Position numbers and translations under genes: made by a program
In this document: positions 25,894 to 33,508 of the stretch, one piece after another
Layout: every line of letters starts with the position of its first letter
Position numbering within the stretch: the first letter of the stretch is position 1
The notes under the pieces: model-generated
Seen by the model: only the letters and a program-made list of their open reading frames with translations
Told to the model about the DNA's origin: nothing
The model's database searches: none
Assembly (NCBI GenBank): GCA_022845955.1
Contig: AP025576.1
Location: forward strand, 6,324,001-6,388,000
Reading direction: 5' to 3'
DNA from: Lachnospiraceae bacterium
Lineage (GTDB): Bacteria > Bacillota > Clostridia > Lachnospirales > Lachnospiraceae
DNA: 64,000 nt

Positions 25894-26436
25894 ATGCCAT
25901 TACCGCAGGAAAGAACTTATACTATCGATGATATTTACGCTCTGCCTGATGGGGAACGTGCTGAGCTGATTGACGGCCAGATTTATTATATGGCTCCTCC
26001 GGCACGAAAGCACCAACGTATTGTTTTACAATTATCGCGTATTATATCCGACTATATTGATAAGAACAATGGCCCTTGTGAGGTCGATATAGCCCCATTT
26101 GCCGTGTTTCTGAATGGAAACGATAAAACCTATGTAGAACCGGATATCAGCGTTATATGTGACCCTGGCAAGCTTAATGATAAGGGCTGTTCTGGTGCGC
26201 CTGACTGGATTATTGAGATCGTGTCTCCCAGCAGCAGAGCAATGGACTATCTGACAAAATTACTCAACTACAAAATTGCCGGTGTTCGTGAATACTGGAT
26301 TGTGGATCCGGATAAAAACCGCGTCACAGTTTATCGATTTGGAATAGATAAAGTAGATGAGTACTCCTTTACCGATGATATCCCGGCCAGCATCTATCCC
26401 GGCTTCTCCATTAACCTGTCAAAACTGAATATCTGA
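25894..26436 (+). CDS. Uma2-family putative nuclease (DUF820, PD-(D/E)XK fold)
   Basis: The protein has 180 residues. The family start is TIDDIYALPDGERAELIDGQ. Predicted nuclease residues lie in YVEPDISVI (about 85-93) and in the beta strand PDWIIEIVSPSS (about 109-120); the C-terminal half has YKIAGVREYWIVDPD. Uma2 proteins are abundant in cyanobacteria and some Firmicutes and share the restriction-endonuclease fold, but their biological role is not established. The start at 25894 follows AAGGAAGTG. Next to an XRE regulator and an integrase scar it looks like acquired cargo. Confidence 0.85.
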   Translation: MPLPQERTYTIDDIYALPDGERAELIDGQIYYMAPPARKHQRIVLQLSRIISDYIDKNNGPCEVDIAPFAVFLNGNDKTYVEPDISVICDPGKLNDKGCSGAPDWIIEIVSPSSRAMDYLTKLLNYKIAGVREYWIVDPDKNRVTVYRFGIDKVDEYSFTDDIPASIYPGFSINLSKLNI

Positions 26437-26442
26437 TCACAC

Positions 26443-26485
26443 GCCTGCTGCCGCCTGATTATTCCTGAATGGCAGCAGGCTTTTT
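26443..26485 (+). terminator. Rho-independent terminator after the Uma2 gene
   Basis: A 10-bp perfect stem GCCTGCTGCC/GGCAGCAGGC (26443-26480) followed by TTTTT, 7 bp after the stop codon. Confidence 0.9.
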
Positions 26486-26580
26486 GTATCCGCGGTACAT
26501 TCCTTTCCCCAGAACATATTCATCTCTTCCGGAGTATGCCTATCCGGCCGGAGTGCATGCGCAATCGTTGGGATTCACAT

Positions 26581-26614
26581 AAAACAGGAGCATGCTCCCC
26601 CCGGTTCATGCTCC
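26581..26614 (-). terminator. Terminator after the SPOCS/LysM gene
   Basis: Stem GGAGCATG/CATGCTCC (26614-26607 with 26594-26587) with a 12-base loop, followed on the minus strand by TGTTTTA. It starts 18 bp past the SPOCS gene stop. Confidence 0.75.
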
Positions 26615-26632
26615 TTCACGTGTCTTATGCTA

Positions 26633-28192
26633 TCAGGAAATCCCTTTTACAATCAATAATTTATCGCCCGGATGGATTTCATCCGAAGTCAGTTCATTGA
26701 TATCCTTGATCTGGGAAACCGGCACATAATATTTTTTGCCGATATTCCAGAGGCTGTCGCCTTCCCTCGCTATATAAGCGACAATGCCGGGCAGGCTGCT
26801 GAGCTTATCGGGATCCAGATCCGTCACCTTCACATCCTGGATCATAGGCTCTTCATAATGGCTGAACACAACACCGTGGAAACCCAGGACGGCCTTAACC
26901 TCGACCTCATCCGCATCGATCATGGTAACACTCAGATCCTCGGGGACCGATTCCAGCTTGTAGGTGCATTCCGGTGTGATGCCGGGTATCTCCAGTACAT
27001 AGCTGAAAGGAATCGTACCGGCTATGCTGTCGTAGGGTACCTCCGGATCTCCGGTCCCGTACAGGCTCTTTACCGCTGCGGCTCCGGTAATCCGCAGGCC
27101 CTCCTCCACAATCTTGGTTTCCGCCATCTGTATCTCGCATTCGCTGTGACACAGCTGCTGCATTTTGGGAAGGCCTGCCGCAACCTTAAAGCGGCCGGAA
27201 ATCTTTGTTTTTCCCATATTTTTCATCAGAAGCTGTTTCAGCTTTCCTACGCCGGCGACTGCTTCCATTTCTTTGGTAACCCCATATACATCGGAAAGAA
27301 TTTCCGTCTGCTCTTCTTCATATATTTTCATATCCAGGTCGAGGACGATTTCCAGACCGATAACCCGCTCTTCCCCGTCGGTATCCGCTTTTACCTCCAG
27401 CTCCTTATGCCCGATCTGGCAGGTGATATCGTCCACCATGCGTTCCCTCATCCCCTGGCAGTCCAGCACGCCGCTGAACGGGATCGAAGACTCATACCAC
27501 ATGACAGGGCGGTTCTCCCCTTCTCCTTCGTAAAGGAAGAACAGATGGACCTCTCCCTGGATGGAAAGCTTCCCTTCCGACAGCCGGAACTGTGTTTCCC
27601 CCAGCTTGCAGGTCTGCCAGAAAATAGTAAAGATATTGGGATACCCGTTAGGCAGTTCCATTTCTTCACGGATACGGAAAATATCCTTTTTCTGGATAGC
27701 CAGGCCGGCGAGATTGATGGTTTTCTGCCTGAATTCCACCGGTTCGCTGCTGCTCAGCTCCACCGCCGCCTCTTCATCATAAAGCTCTTCCACATACAGC
27801 CCCAGCCGGATCAGCGCCTGCACGCTCAGTTTTCTGGAGTTTATCATTCCGACACTCAAATCCTCCAGATCCTTTTTCACGGAAACGCTGTCGGTGGAAA
27901 CCACTCCTTCCATATAAATCTGTTCGTCAAAAGGAATGCTTCCTTCCATGCTGGCAGGACGGCGCACATCATCGTCCGACAGATACAGGACGCTAAATTC
28001 CAGCTTTCCTTTGATATACACATGATCCTGCACCGCTCTGATTTCATCGATGACCACTTCCCCCTGCTCCTCGATGAGCTGGTAAACGTCCGGCCTGGAA
28101 TCCGTGATATTGATATCGTCTTCCATCGTCACCTGCGTACTGGCCTTACATTTAATGCGGTCCATATGTATATTCTTTTTTATTAATTCCAT
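26633..28192 (-). CDS. SPOCS-domain (DUF3794) protein with C-terminal LysM
   Basis: The protein has 519 residues. It contains repeated SPOCS/DUF3794 beta domains, as in spore-coat and SafA-associated proteins, with ITDSRPDVYQLIEEQGEV near residue 27 marking the first. The last ~45 residues are a LysM peptidoglycan-binding domain (REGDSLWNIGKKYYVPVSQI). No signal peptide is present, which suits a protein made in the mother cell and deposited on the spore. A role in spore envelope assembly is inferred. The start at 28192 has GGAGGG upstream. The giant hairpin B lies directly upstream. Confidence 0.88.
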   Translation of the reverse strand: MELIKKNIHMDRIKCKASTQVTMEDDINITDSRPDVYQLIEEQGEVVIDEIRAVQDHVYIKGKLEFSVLYLSDDDVRRPASMEGSIPFDEQIYMEGVVSTDSVSVKKDLEDLSVGMINSRKLSVQALIRLGLYVEELYDEEAAVELSSSEPVEFRQKTINLAGLAIQKKDIFRIREEMELPNGYPNIFTIFWQTCKLGETQFRLSEGKLSIQGEVHLFFLYEGEGENRPVMWYESSIPFSGVLDCQGMRERMVDDITCQIGHKELEVKADTDGEERVIGLEIVLDLDMKIYEEEQTEILSDVYGVTKEMEAVAGVGKLKQLLMKNMGKTKISGRFKVAAGLPKMQQLCHSECEIQMAETKIVEEGLRITGAAAVKSLYGTGDPEVPYDSIAGTIPFSYVLEIPGITPECTYKLESVPEDLSVTMIDADEVEVKAVLGFHGVVFSHYEEPMIQDVKVTDLDPDKLSSLPGIVAYIAREGDSLWNIGKKYYVPVSQIKDINELTSDEIHPGDKLLIVKGIS

Positions 28193-28265
28193 ACGAATAC
28201 CCTCCACGCGAATGCCTTTGTACAATGTATTCGCCGGATGCTAAAATATGACGGCTGCGGGCAAA

Positions 28266-28534
28266 AAAAATGCCGCCGGGGCAGGCCGTAAGGTTCTTTC
28301 TCGCGTTTGGGTATCCTGTACCACGCCCTGTGCAGTATGCTGTTCCCCAGATACTGATATACCAAACGTTCCGATGAGCCCAAAGCATCCCATGTGGCAG
28401 ATAGGCTGCCCCATGGGATTGGTCTCATCTTCACGGTATATAAAGCATCTGGGGAACAGCATACTGCACAGGGCGTGGTACAGGATACCCAAACGCGAGA
28501 AAGAACCGGCCGTAACCCCACAGGCGGCATTTTT
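28266..28534. repeat. Giant imperfect palindrome B (269 bp) with 61-bp perfect arms
   Basis: Bases 28292-28352 are the exact reverse complement of 28447-28507 (61 of 61). Toward the base: an internal loop CAGGCCGTAA/GGCCGTAA, GGGG paired to CCCC, a 3-base bulge, then AAAAATGCCGCC paired to GGCGGCATTTTT. Toward the apex: ATATACC/GGTATAT, GATGAG/CTCATC, ATCCCATG/CATGGGAT and a terminal GGCAG/CTGCC stem, separated by short internal loops. It lies 10 bp past the pyrD stop and 74 bp before the SPOCS gene start. It shares no sequence with palindrome A. Confidence 0.9.
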
Positions 28535-28543
28535 ACCGGTGCT

Positions 28544-29446
28544 TTATTTCACACATCCGATAATTTCATGGATATCCTGAATCTTCTCTTCCTTCATAAA
28601 TGCTTCGATCCCTTTCACCACCTCTTCGGTGGCATAAGGATTGATAAAATTGGCGGCGCCCACGGCCACTGCGGTGGCTCCGGCCATTAGGAATTCCAGA
28701 GCATCTTCGGCGTTGGATATGCCGCCCATACCGATAATGGGAATGGAAACCGCCCGGGCACACTGGTAAACCATGCGTACGGCCACCGGCTTGACGGCAG
28801 GGCCGGACATGCCGCCTGTTTTATTTGCCAGCACAAAGTTCCTGCGGCGGATATCAATTTTCATCCCCGTGAGGGTGTTAATGAGGGAAACGGCATCCGC
28901 ACCCGCCGCCTCCGCCGCCTTTGCCATCTCCGCAATATCGGTTACATTGGGGCTCAGCTTCATGATAATGGGCTGTCTGGCTTTTTTCTTTACCGCGGCG
29001 GTGATGTCGGACAGGCAGTCCGCCCTCTGGCCGAAGGCTATGGCCCCTTCCTTCACATTGGGACAGGAAACATTGATTTCCAGCATATCCACATCCGTGT
29101 CCGCCAGACGTTCCACCACCTCCAGATAGTCCTCCACTGTTTTTCCGCATACATTGACAATGATCTTCGTATCGTACTGCTTTAAAAAAGGGATATCCCT
29201 TTCTATAAACACATCAATCCCCGGATTCTGCAGCCCGATGGCATTGAGCATGCCGCCGTATACCTCCGCCACCCTGGGCGTGGGATTTCCGGGCCATGGT
29301 ACATTGGCCACCCCCTTGGTCACTACGGCACCCAGCTGGTTTAAATCCACGAATTCCCCGTATTCCATGCCGGATCCAAAGGTACCGGATGCGGTCATCA
29401 CCGGGTTTTTAAAGGTAACACCTGCTATGGTAACTTTTGTATTCAT
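28544..29446 (-). CDS. pyrD: Dihydroorotate dehydrogenase, class 1B catalytic subunit
   Basis: Oxidises dihydroorotate to orotate in pyrimidine synthesis. FMN TIM barrel of 300 residues. The class 1 active-site Cys is in LEINVSCPN (about 124-132), and the FMN-binding end has GMGGISNAEDALEFLMAGA (about 242-260). With the adjacent PyrK it forms the NAD-dependent heterotetramer. The ATG at 29446 follows the pyrK stop directly; TTG codons 2-3 positions earlier are also in frame behind GGAGG, so the exact start is uncertain by three residues. Last gene of pyrC-pyrK-pyrD. Confidence 0.95.
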   Translation of the reverse strand: MNTKVTIAGVTFKNPVMTASGTFGSGMEYGEFVDLNQLGAVVTKGVANVPWPGNPTPRVAEVYGGMLNAIGLQNPGIDVFIERDIPFLKQYDTKIIVNVCGKTVEDYLEVVERLADTDVDMLEINVSCPNVKEGAIAFGQRADCLSDITAAVKKKARQPIIMKLSPNVTDIAEMAKAAEAAGADAVSLINTLTGMKIDIRRRNFVLANKTGGMSGPAVKPVAVRMVYQCARAVSIPIIGMGGISNAEDALEFLMAGATAVAVGAANFINPYATEEVVKGIEAFMKEEKIQDIHEIIGCVK

Positions 29447-29448
29447 TT

Positions 29449-30228
29449 TCAACAATCCACCTCCCTGGCTTCAAACACGGGGCCGTCCGTACATATCCGG
29501 GCATTATGGACATGGGAATGGGCGTCCACATCCTTTGTTTTACAGACACAGCCCAGGCATGCCCCCACACCGCAGGCCATGCGCTCCTCCAGGGAAATAT
29601 AAGCCGGGATATCCGCTTCCAGCGCATACTGTCTGACAGCCCGGAGCATAGGCATGGGGCCACAGGCATAAATGATGTCGGCCTTCAGCCCGTTTTCACG
29701 GATGGCGTCCATTACATTGCCTTTGGTTCCCACACTGCCGTCCTCCGTGGCGATATACACCCGGCCGTTTTTTTCAAAATCCGATCGCAGGAAGCAATGA
29801 TCATCCCGGTATCCCACAATTATCTTTTTATCACATTTCAGCTGTTTGGCAAGCTCCAGAATAGGCGGTACACCGATACCGCCGCCTATCAGGAATGCGG
29901 TCTGCCCTTCCCCCGCTTTATCCAGGGGGAAGCCGTTACCCAGAATTCCCAGGATATCCACCCCGTCACCTTCCCGGTACGCGGAAAATTCCCCGGTTCC
30001 TTTGCCTGCCACCCGGTACACGATACGCAGGCTCCCTTCCTCCTTATCCACCTCGCAGATGCTGATAGGGCGGGGGAGCAGGGTGCTTTTATCTCGGGGA
30101 TAAAGAGCAATAAACTGGCCCGGTGCCGCGTCCCGGGCTAAACTGGTGCCGATCCGGCAGTCGTAGATGCCGGGAGCGATCTCCCGCTGGCTTAAAACCG
30201 TGGCTTTTTCTTTTTTCTTTTGTGCCAT
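29449..30228 (-). CDS. pyrK: Dihydroorotate dehydrogenase electron-transfer subunit
   Basis: FAD and [2Fe-2S] subunit that passes electrons from PyrD to NAD+. The protein has about 259 residues. The ferredoxin-reductase-like FAD domain shows RPISICEV (about 55-62), and the NAD-binding domain has LIGGGIGVPP (about 110-119). The iron-sulfur cysteines are in ACGVGACLGCVC (about 216-227) plus the later RICTDGPVF. The start at 30228 has AAAGGATT upstream. It adjoins pyrD without a gap. Confidence 0.95.
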   Translation of the reverse strand: MAQKKKEKATVLSQREIAPGIYDCRIGTSLARDAAPGQFIALYPRDKSTLLPRPISICEVDKEEGSLRIVYRVAGKGTGEFSAYREGDGVDILGILGNGFPLDKAGEGQTAFLIGGGIGVPPILELAKQLKCDKKIIVGYRDDHCFLRSDFEKNGRVYIATEDGSVGTKGNVMDAIRENGLKADIIYACGPMPMLRAVRQYALEADIPAYISLEERMACGVGACLGCVCKTKDVDAHSHVHNARICTDGPVFEAREVDC

Positions 30229-30315
30229 TTTCAATCCTTTCTGTTTTTACATTCGCAAATGGTATCCTTCCGTCCATGAGGCACACTACATACCGCCGCA
30301 TGGACGGATCCTGCT

Positions 30316-31617
30316 TTATGATTCAATCCGGTAAGCTATCCTACCCGCGCATATCGTATAGTGGATCCTTCCCTTAAGTTCCCGCCCCAGAAAAGGCGTA
30401 TTTGCAGATTTGGAGTAAAAACGCTCCGCCTTCCACGTTTCTTTATCATTAAAGAGAATGAGATCCGCTGGGCCTCCTTCCGCAAGATATCCCGCATCCA
30501 GGCGGTAAAGTCTGGCGGGTGCCAGGGACAAACGCTCCAACAGCTGGGAAAGGGTCAGCTTTCCGGTATCCACCAGCTCCATAATCCCTAGGGAAAGCGA
30601 GGTTTCCAGACCGATAATACCGCTGGGCGCCTCCGTCAGGGGCTTCTGCTTCTCCTGCGCCGTATGGGGGGCATGATCCGTGGCTATCATATCAATGGTA
30701 TTATCCTGCAGGCCCTCTATAATGGCCTGCCTGTCCGCTTCCTCCCGGAGGGGCGGATTCATTTTGGCAAGACTTCCGTACCGGATAACCGCCTCCTCCG
30801 TCAGGGTAAAATGATGGGGTGCCGCCTCCGCATGGACATCCGCCCCCCGCCGTTTCGCCTCCCGTACCAGCGCCACCCCTTCCCGGGTGCTGATATGCTG
30901 AATAACCACCGAAGCCCCGGTTTCCTCCGCCAGACGCACATCTCTTGCAATCATATCGATTTCCGCCTGCCGGTCGGAACCTCCTATCCCGTAATACGCA
31001 CTGGCCTTTCCCCGGTTGATGCCGTTATTCTCAATAAATGCCGGATTTTCTTCATGAAAGCTGATGGGGACACCCAGCGCCGCCGCCGTTTCCATGGCTT
31101 TACGCGCTGTTTCTTCCTTTAAAAGAGGGATGCCGTCATCCGTAAACCCTGCCGCCCCTTCTGCCAGAAGGCCTGCCATATCCGTAAGCTCTTCCCCCTT
31201 CATACCCATGGTAACATTGGCACAGCTTTTCACATGGACAGACGTATGACTCCCCTTTTCCAGCACATACCTCAAGGTTTCCCTGTTATCCACACAGGGC
31301 CTGGTATTCGCCATGAGAATCACCGTGGTAATCCCCCCTGCCGCTGCCGCCCGCGCCCCCGTATTTATATCTTCTTTTTCCGTAAATCCCGGATCACGGA
31401 AATGCACATGGGCATCCACCAGGCCCGGAGCCGCAATCAGTCCCTCCCCATCAATCACCTGAAGCATGTCCGCTTCGTCCCCGGAAAAAACAGCCGCCTC
31501 GTCTTCCCGGATCGTGTCCCTAATTTTACGTATTTTCTCCCCCTGCACCAGAATATCCTTTTTGGCATCCGTACCGGACGCAGGGTCTATCATTCGTGCA
31601 TTTTTAATTAACAGCAT
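30316..31617 (-). CDS. pyrC: Dihydroorotase
   Basis: Zinc amidohydrolase that closes the dihydroorotate ring, 433 residues. Metal ligands are in DAHVHFRDPGFTEKED (about 56-71), and further ligand His residues lie in FHEENP and VIQHIS, with the catalytic Asp in ATDHAPHT. AAGGAGAA precedes the ATG at 31617; the upstream in-frame extension lacks family similarity. It is the first gene of pyrC-pyrK-pyrD. An 88-bp gap to pyrK contains a 10-bp inverted repeat TCCGTCCATG/CATGGACGGA (30269-30308). Confidence 0.95.
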   Translation of the reverse strand: MLLIKNARMIDPASGTDAKKDILVQGEKIRKIRDTIREDEAAVFSGDEADMLQVIDGEGLIAAPGLVDAHVHFRDPGFTEKEDINTGARAAAAGGITTVILMANTRPCVDNRETLRYVLEKGSHTSVHVKSCANVTMGMKGEELTDMAGLLAEGAAGFTDDGIPLLKEETARKAMETAAALGVPISFHEENPAFIENNGINRGKASAYYGIGGSDRQAEIDMIARDVRLAEETGASVVIQHISTREGVALVREAKRRGADVHAEAAPHHFTLTEEAVIRYGSLAKMNPPLREEADRQAIIEGLQDNTIDMIATDHAPHTAQEKQKPLTEAPSGIIGLETSLSLGIMELVDTGKLTLSQLLERLSLAPARLYRLDAGYLAEGGPADLILFNDKETWKAERFYSKSANTPFLGRELKGRIHYTICAGRIAYRIES

Positions 31618-31735
31618 GCCGTTCTCCTTTACTCTCAAAACCAGCCGGTCCATGCCCCATTCCCATGCGCTTCCGCCGGCTGCCCGCAAGGTTTTTAACC
31701 ATTAAGTATTTCTATTGTACCAAGTCGCTTAGGCG

Positions 31736-31851
31736 ACGGCCATACCTATTTACAAAATTTTCACCACGCTTATGTCAAGTTAACGACAAAATTATAAAAG
31801 CTCTAGCCAAAGCCAGAACTTTTATATAAGCAACATTTTCACTATGGCCGT
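31736..31851. repeat. Nested inverted repeats between pyrC and the PIN pair, including a terminator
   Basis: Outer arms ACGGCCATA (31736-31744) and TATGGCCGT (31843-31851). Middle arms GCTTAT (31768) and ATAAGC (31826). An inner stem ATAAAAG-TCT-GC/GC-AGA-CTTTTAT (31794-31825) is flanked by T-rich sequence on both sides and should terminate the PIN operon. A separate GTCGC/GCGAC stem (31725-31738) lies in the pyrC leader, near a TACAAT box. Confidence 0.6.
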
Positions 31852-31855
31852 GTTC

Positions 31856-32065
31856 CTAATAGCCGAACATCTTACGAATTTCTTCGTCAGTAGGTTCAGG
31901 TTCGTCATTTTCATATTTCTCCGTTGTATAATCCCCAGAGCCTCCGTTATCAAACTGCTCAAGGAACTTAATTGTACCCGTTATCCCCAAAGTCTCTTTT
32001 AATGCAATTAATCCTTTTTTCTGAATTTCTGTACTGCTCATTATATTTAATCGCTTTGTAATCAT
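31856..32065 (-). CDS. Small partner protein of the PIN gene, antitoxin-like
   Basis: The protein has 69 residues. Its ATG overlaps the stop of the PIN gene (ATGA), a tight translational coupling. The N-terminal part ITKRLNIMSSTEIQKKGLIALKE could be a small DNA-binding or dimerisation unit. The C-terminal half is acidic and disordered (DEPEPTDEEIRKMF), as expected for a segment that wraps and neutralises a toxin. Low GC like its partner. The family is not recognised; the antitoxin role is inferred from position and composition. Confidence 0.65.
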   Translation of the reverse strand: MITKRLNIMSSTEIQKKGLIALKETLGITGTIKFLEQFDNGGSGDYTTEKYENDEPEPTDEEIRKMFGY

Positions 32066-32505
32066 AAATACAGCACCTCCAATAACCACTGATTAGGACC
32101 TAATACCCTCGTGTACGTGTTAATACGGTTACAATTATTCATAAATTTTCTATCTGTTGTTAATAATACATCTGCCTTTGCTGCTTCCGCACAGGCCAAA
32201 TGAATACTGTCTTTATACTTTATATTAGAATTATGCCTTATTTCCTCTGCCCTATCTACTATTTGTAAAGTGATTTTAGTTTCCTCTGAACACAGCCCAT
32301 ATACCAGTTGTAATACGGAACGCTTATACAAATCCTGCGTATCATTCATTTCCCTGACAAGCATTTCACTACCAATTAAACGAATTGCTGACTGCTCCAC
32401 TAACTCCAAAATAAGCATAACCGAATTTCTTTCATAGTATATTTGCGAATAGCTTCGGTCATCCAGCAAACGATTATAGCAACAATTATCCAGATAAATT
32501 CTCAT
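32062..32505 (-). CDS. PIN-domain protein, probable toxin ribonuclease
   Basis: The protein has 147 residues. PIN domains are Mg-dependent ribonucleases, and VapC-type toxins use one. The first acidic residue lies in IYLDNCCYNRLLDD (Asp about 5). A Glu lies in LVREMNDT, and later acids are in KYKDSIHLACAEAAKADVLLTTDRKF (about 100-125). The ATG at 32505 has GGAGG 6 bp upstream. The gene precedes its small partner, the reverse of the usual antitoxin-first order. Much lower GC than its neighbours suggests transfer. Confidence 0.85.
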   Translation of the reverse strand: MRIYLDNCCYNRLLDDRSYSQIYYERNSVMLILELVEQSAIRLIGSEMLVREMNDTQDLYKRSVLQLVYGLCSEETKITLQIVDRAEEIRHNSNIKYKDSIHLACAEAAKADVLLTTDRKFMNNCNRINTYTRVLGPNQWLLEVLYL

Positions 32506-33017
32506 ATATACCTCCGAATCTACTTTATTATAGCCCAAAATTCTAATTAAAACAATTGATTATATCCCATATTCGAAATAAGCGGTAACAGTTCAACCCT
32601 CTGTAGGAGCCCGAGCCTACCCAGTGCCCTGCCCTTTGCGTCATTCGTTGGCCAACATCTCCTGAAACCGCGATGATGGTATTCGCTAATACTGCAGAGT
32701 CGGAGATAGGGAATATCCCAGTGGACAAGTTGAGAATAGTGGAAAATTAATTTACGCTGTTTAAAGACGGAGGTTTACATATGTTGCTGAAACAAGTTCT
32801 GGCACAACAGCTTTACAGACCTCCCTGAAGGCTATAAAGGTATCATCCAGTCCCGTTCCCGGTGATCTATACCAGGCGCAGGAGTGCCGCCCAAACGGCG
32901 GAAAGTCCGTGCTCCCTTTCCCCCCAAAGCAGGCCGGGGCGAAGGGGGACACGGACTTTCCGCCCCACCTCATTCACGGTAGATCCGGATGCCGGATGGC
33001 AGTCCGGCAGCCTCTCT
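32506..33017. other. 512-bp region without a supportable gene
   Basis: Only short ORFs lacking good ribosome sites occur here. It holds a small GTAGG/CCTAC stem at about 32603-32620, a CGG-rich long hairpin at 32897-32964, and a GCCGGA/TCCGGC stem (32991-33008) just past the PrcB-like gene. The left part (32580-32760) has uniform composition and an open minus-strand frame of about 60 codons that I do not recognise. It could be a remnant of an inserted element. Confidence 0.4.
32897..32964. repeat. Long GC-rich hairpin
   Basis: GGCGGAAAGTCCGTG (32897-32911) and its exact complement (32950-32964). Pairing continues imperfectly through a CCCTTTC/GAAGGG region to a loop near AAAGCAGGCC. It lies about 50 bp past the stop of the PrcB-like gene on the minus strand, but no T-run follows. 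Confidence 0.75.
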
Positions 33018-33425
33018 TCAATCAAATACCACCGTTTTATCGCGGAATTCAATCTTCAATACAATATAAGGATAAGAAGGGCTCGTCGCGGGGGCGCTTC
33101 CTGCCTTCGGCCCCAGCAGGTTGGTATTTACATAGACCGCATTCTCCGTCTCGTACAAATCATTCACCGTAACACTGTAGCCGCCGCTTTCCTGCTTTCC
33201 GTACCCGATACAGATATACAGGTACCCCTCGTCCGCATAGGTAAGCTTGAAGGCACTTTCCTTTTTCTGATCCAGGATTTCCTTCAGCTCATCCGGCAGC
33301 CTATCCTCACTCACCACCGTGAATTCCAGATTTTCCCGGTTTTGTTCGTTTACCGTATCACCGCCGCAGGCAGAAAGGCAGGCAGCCATAATGGAGGCTA
33401 TCACCAGCAAGCATATTTTTTTCAT
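33018..33425 (-). CDS. PrcB-like lipoprotein
   Basis: The protein has 135 residues. The signal peptide ends in LSAC (Cys 20), so it is a surface lipoprotein. The rest matches the small PrcB C-terminal domain family (ADEGYLYICIGYGKQESGGYSVTV), named after a subunit associated with the Treponema dentilisin protease complex. The function in Firmicutes is unknown. It follows the glycerophosphodiesterase gene by 84 bp on the same strand and may be the last gene of that operon or separate. Confidence 0.75.
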   Translation of the reverse strand: MKKICLLVIASIMAACLSACGGDTVNEQNRENLEFTVVSEDRLPDELKEILDQKKESAFKLTYADEGYLYICIGYGKQESGGYSVTVNDLYETENAVYVNTNLLGPKAGSAPATSPSYPYIVLKIEFRDKTVVFD

Positions 33426-33508
33426 AAAGAACCTATCCGTCTTTTTTACTAATCTATTGGCGTACAGGATGTCCTATGCCTGCTTTTTCCACAATCCTGT
33501 TTGTTTTT

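Noticed and set aside
26672..28186. 504-residue open frame on the plus strand
   Set aside because: Shadow of the SPOCS/LysM gene; no recognisable protein.
28183..28580. Several ORFs of 80-115 codons across palindrome B
   Set aside because: They mirror each other because the arms are inverted repeats; no ribosome sites and no protein character.
32543..32728. 61-codon open frame on the minus strand
   Set aside because: No Shine-Dalgarno and no family resemblance I can name; kept only as part of the unexplained region.
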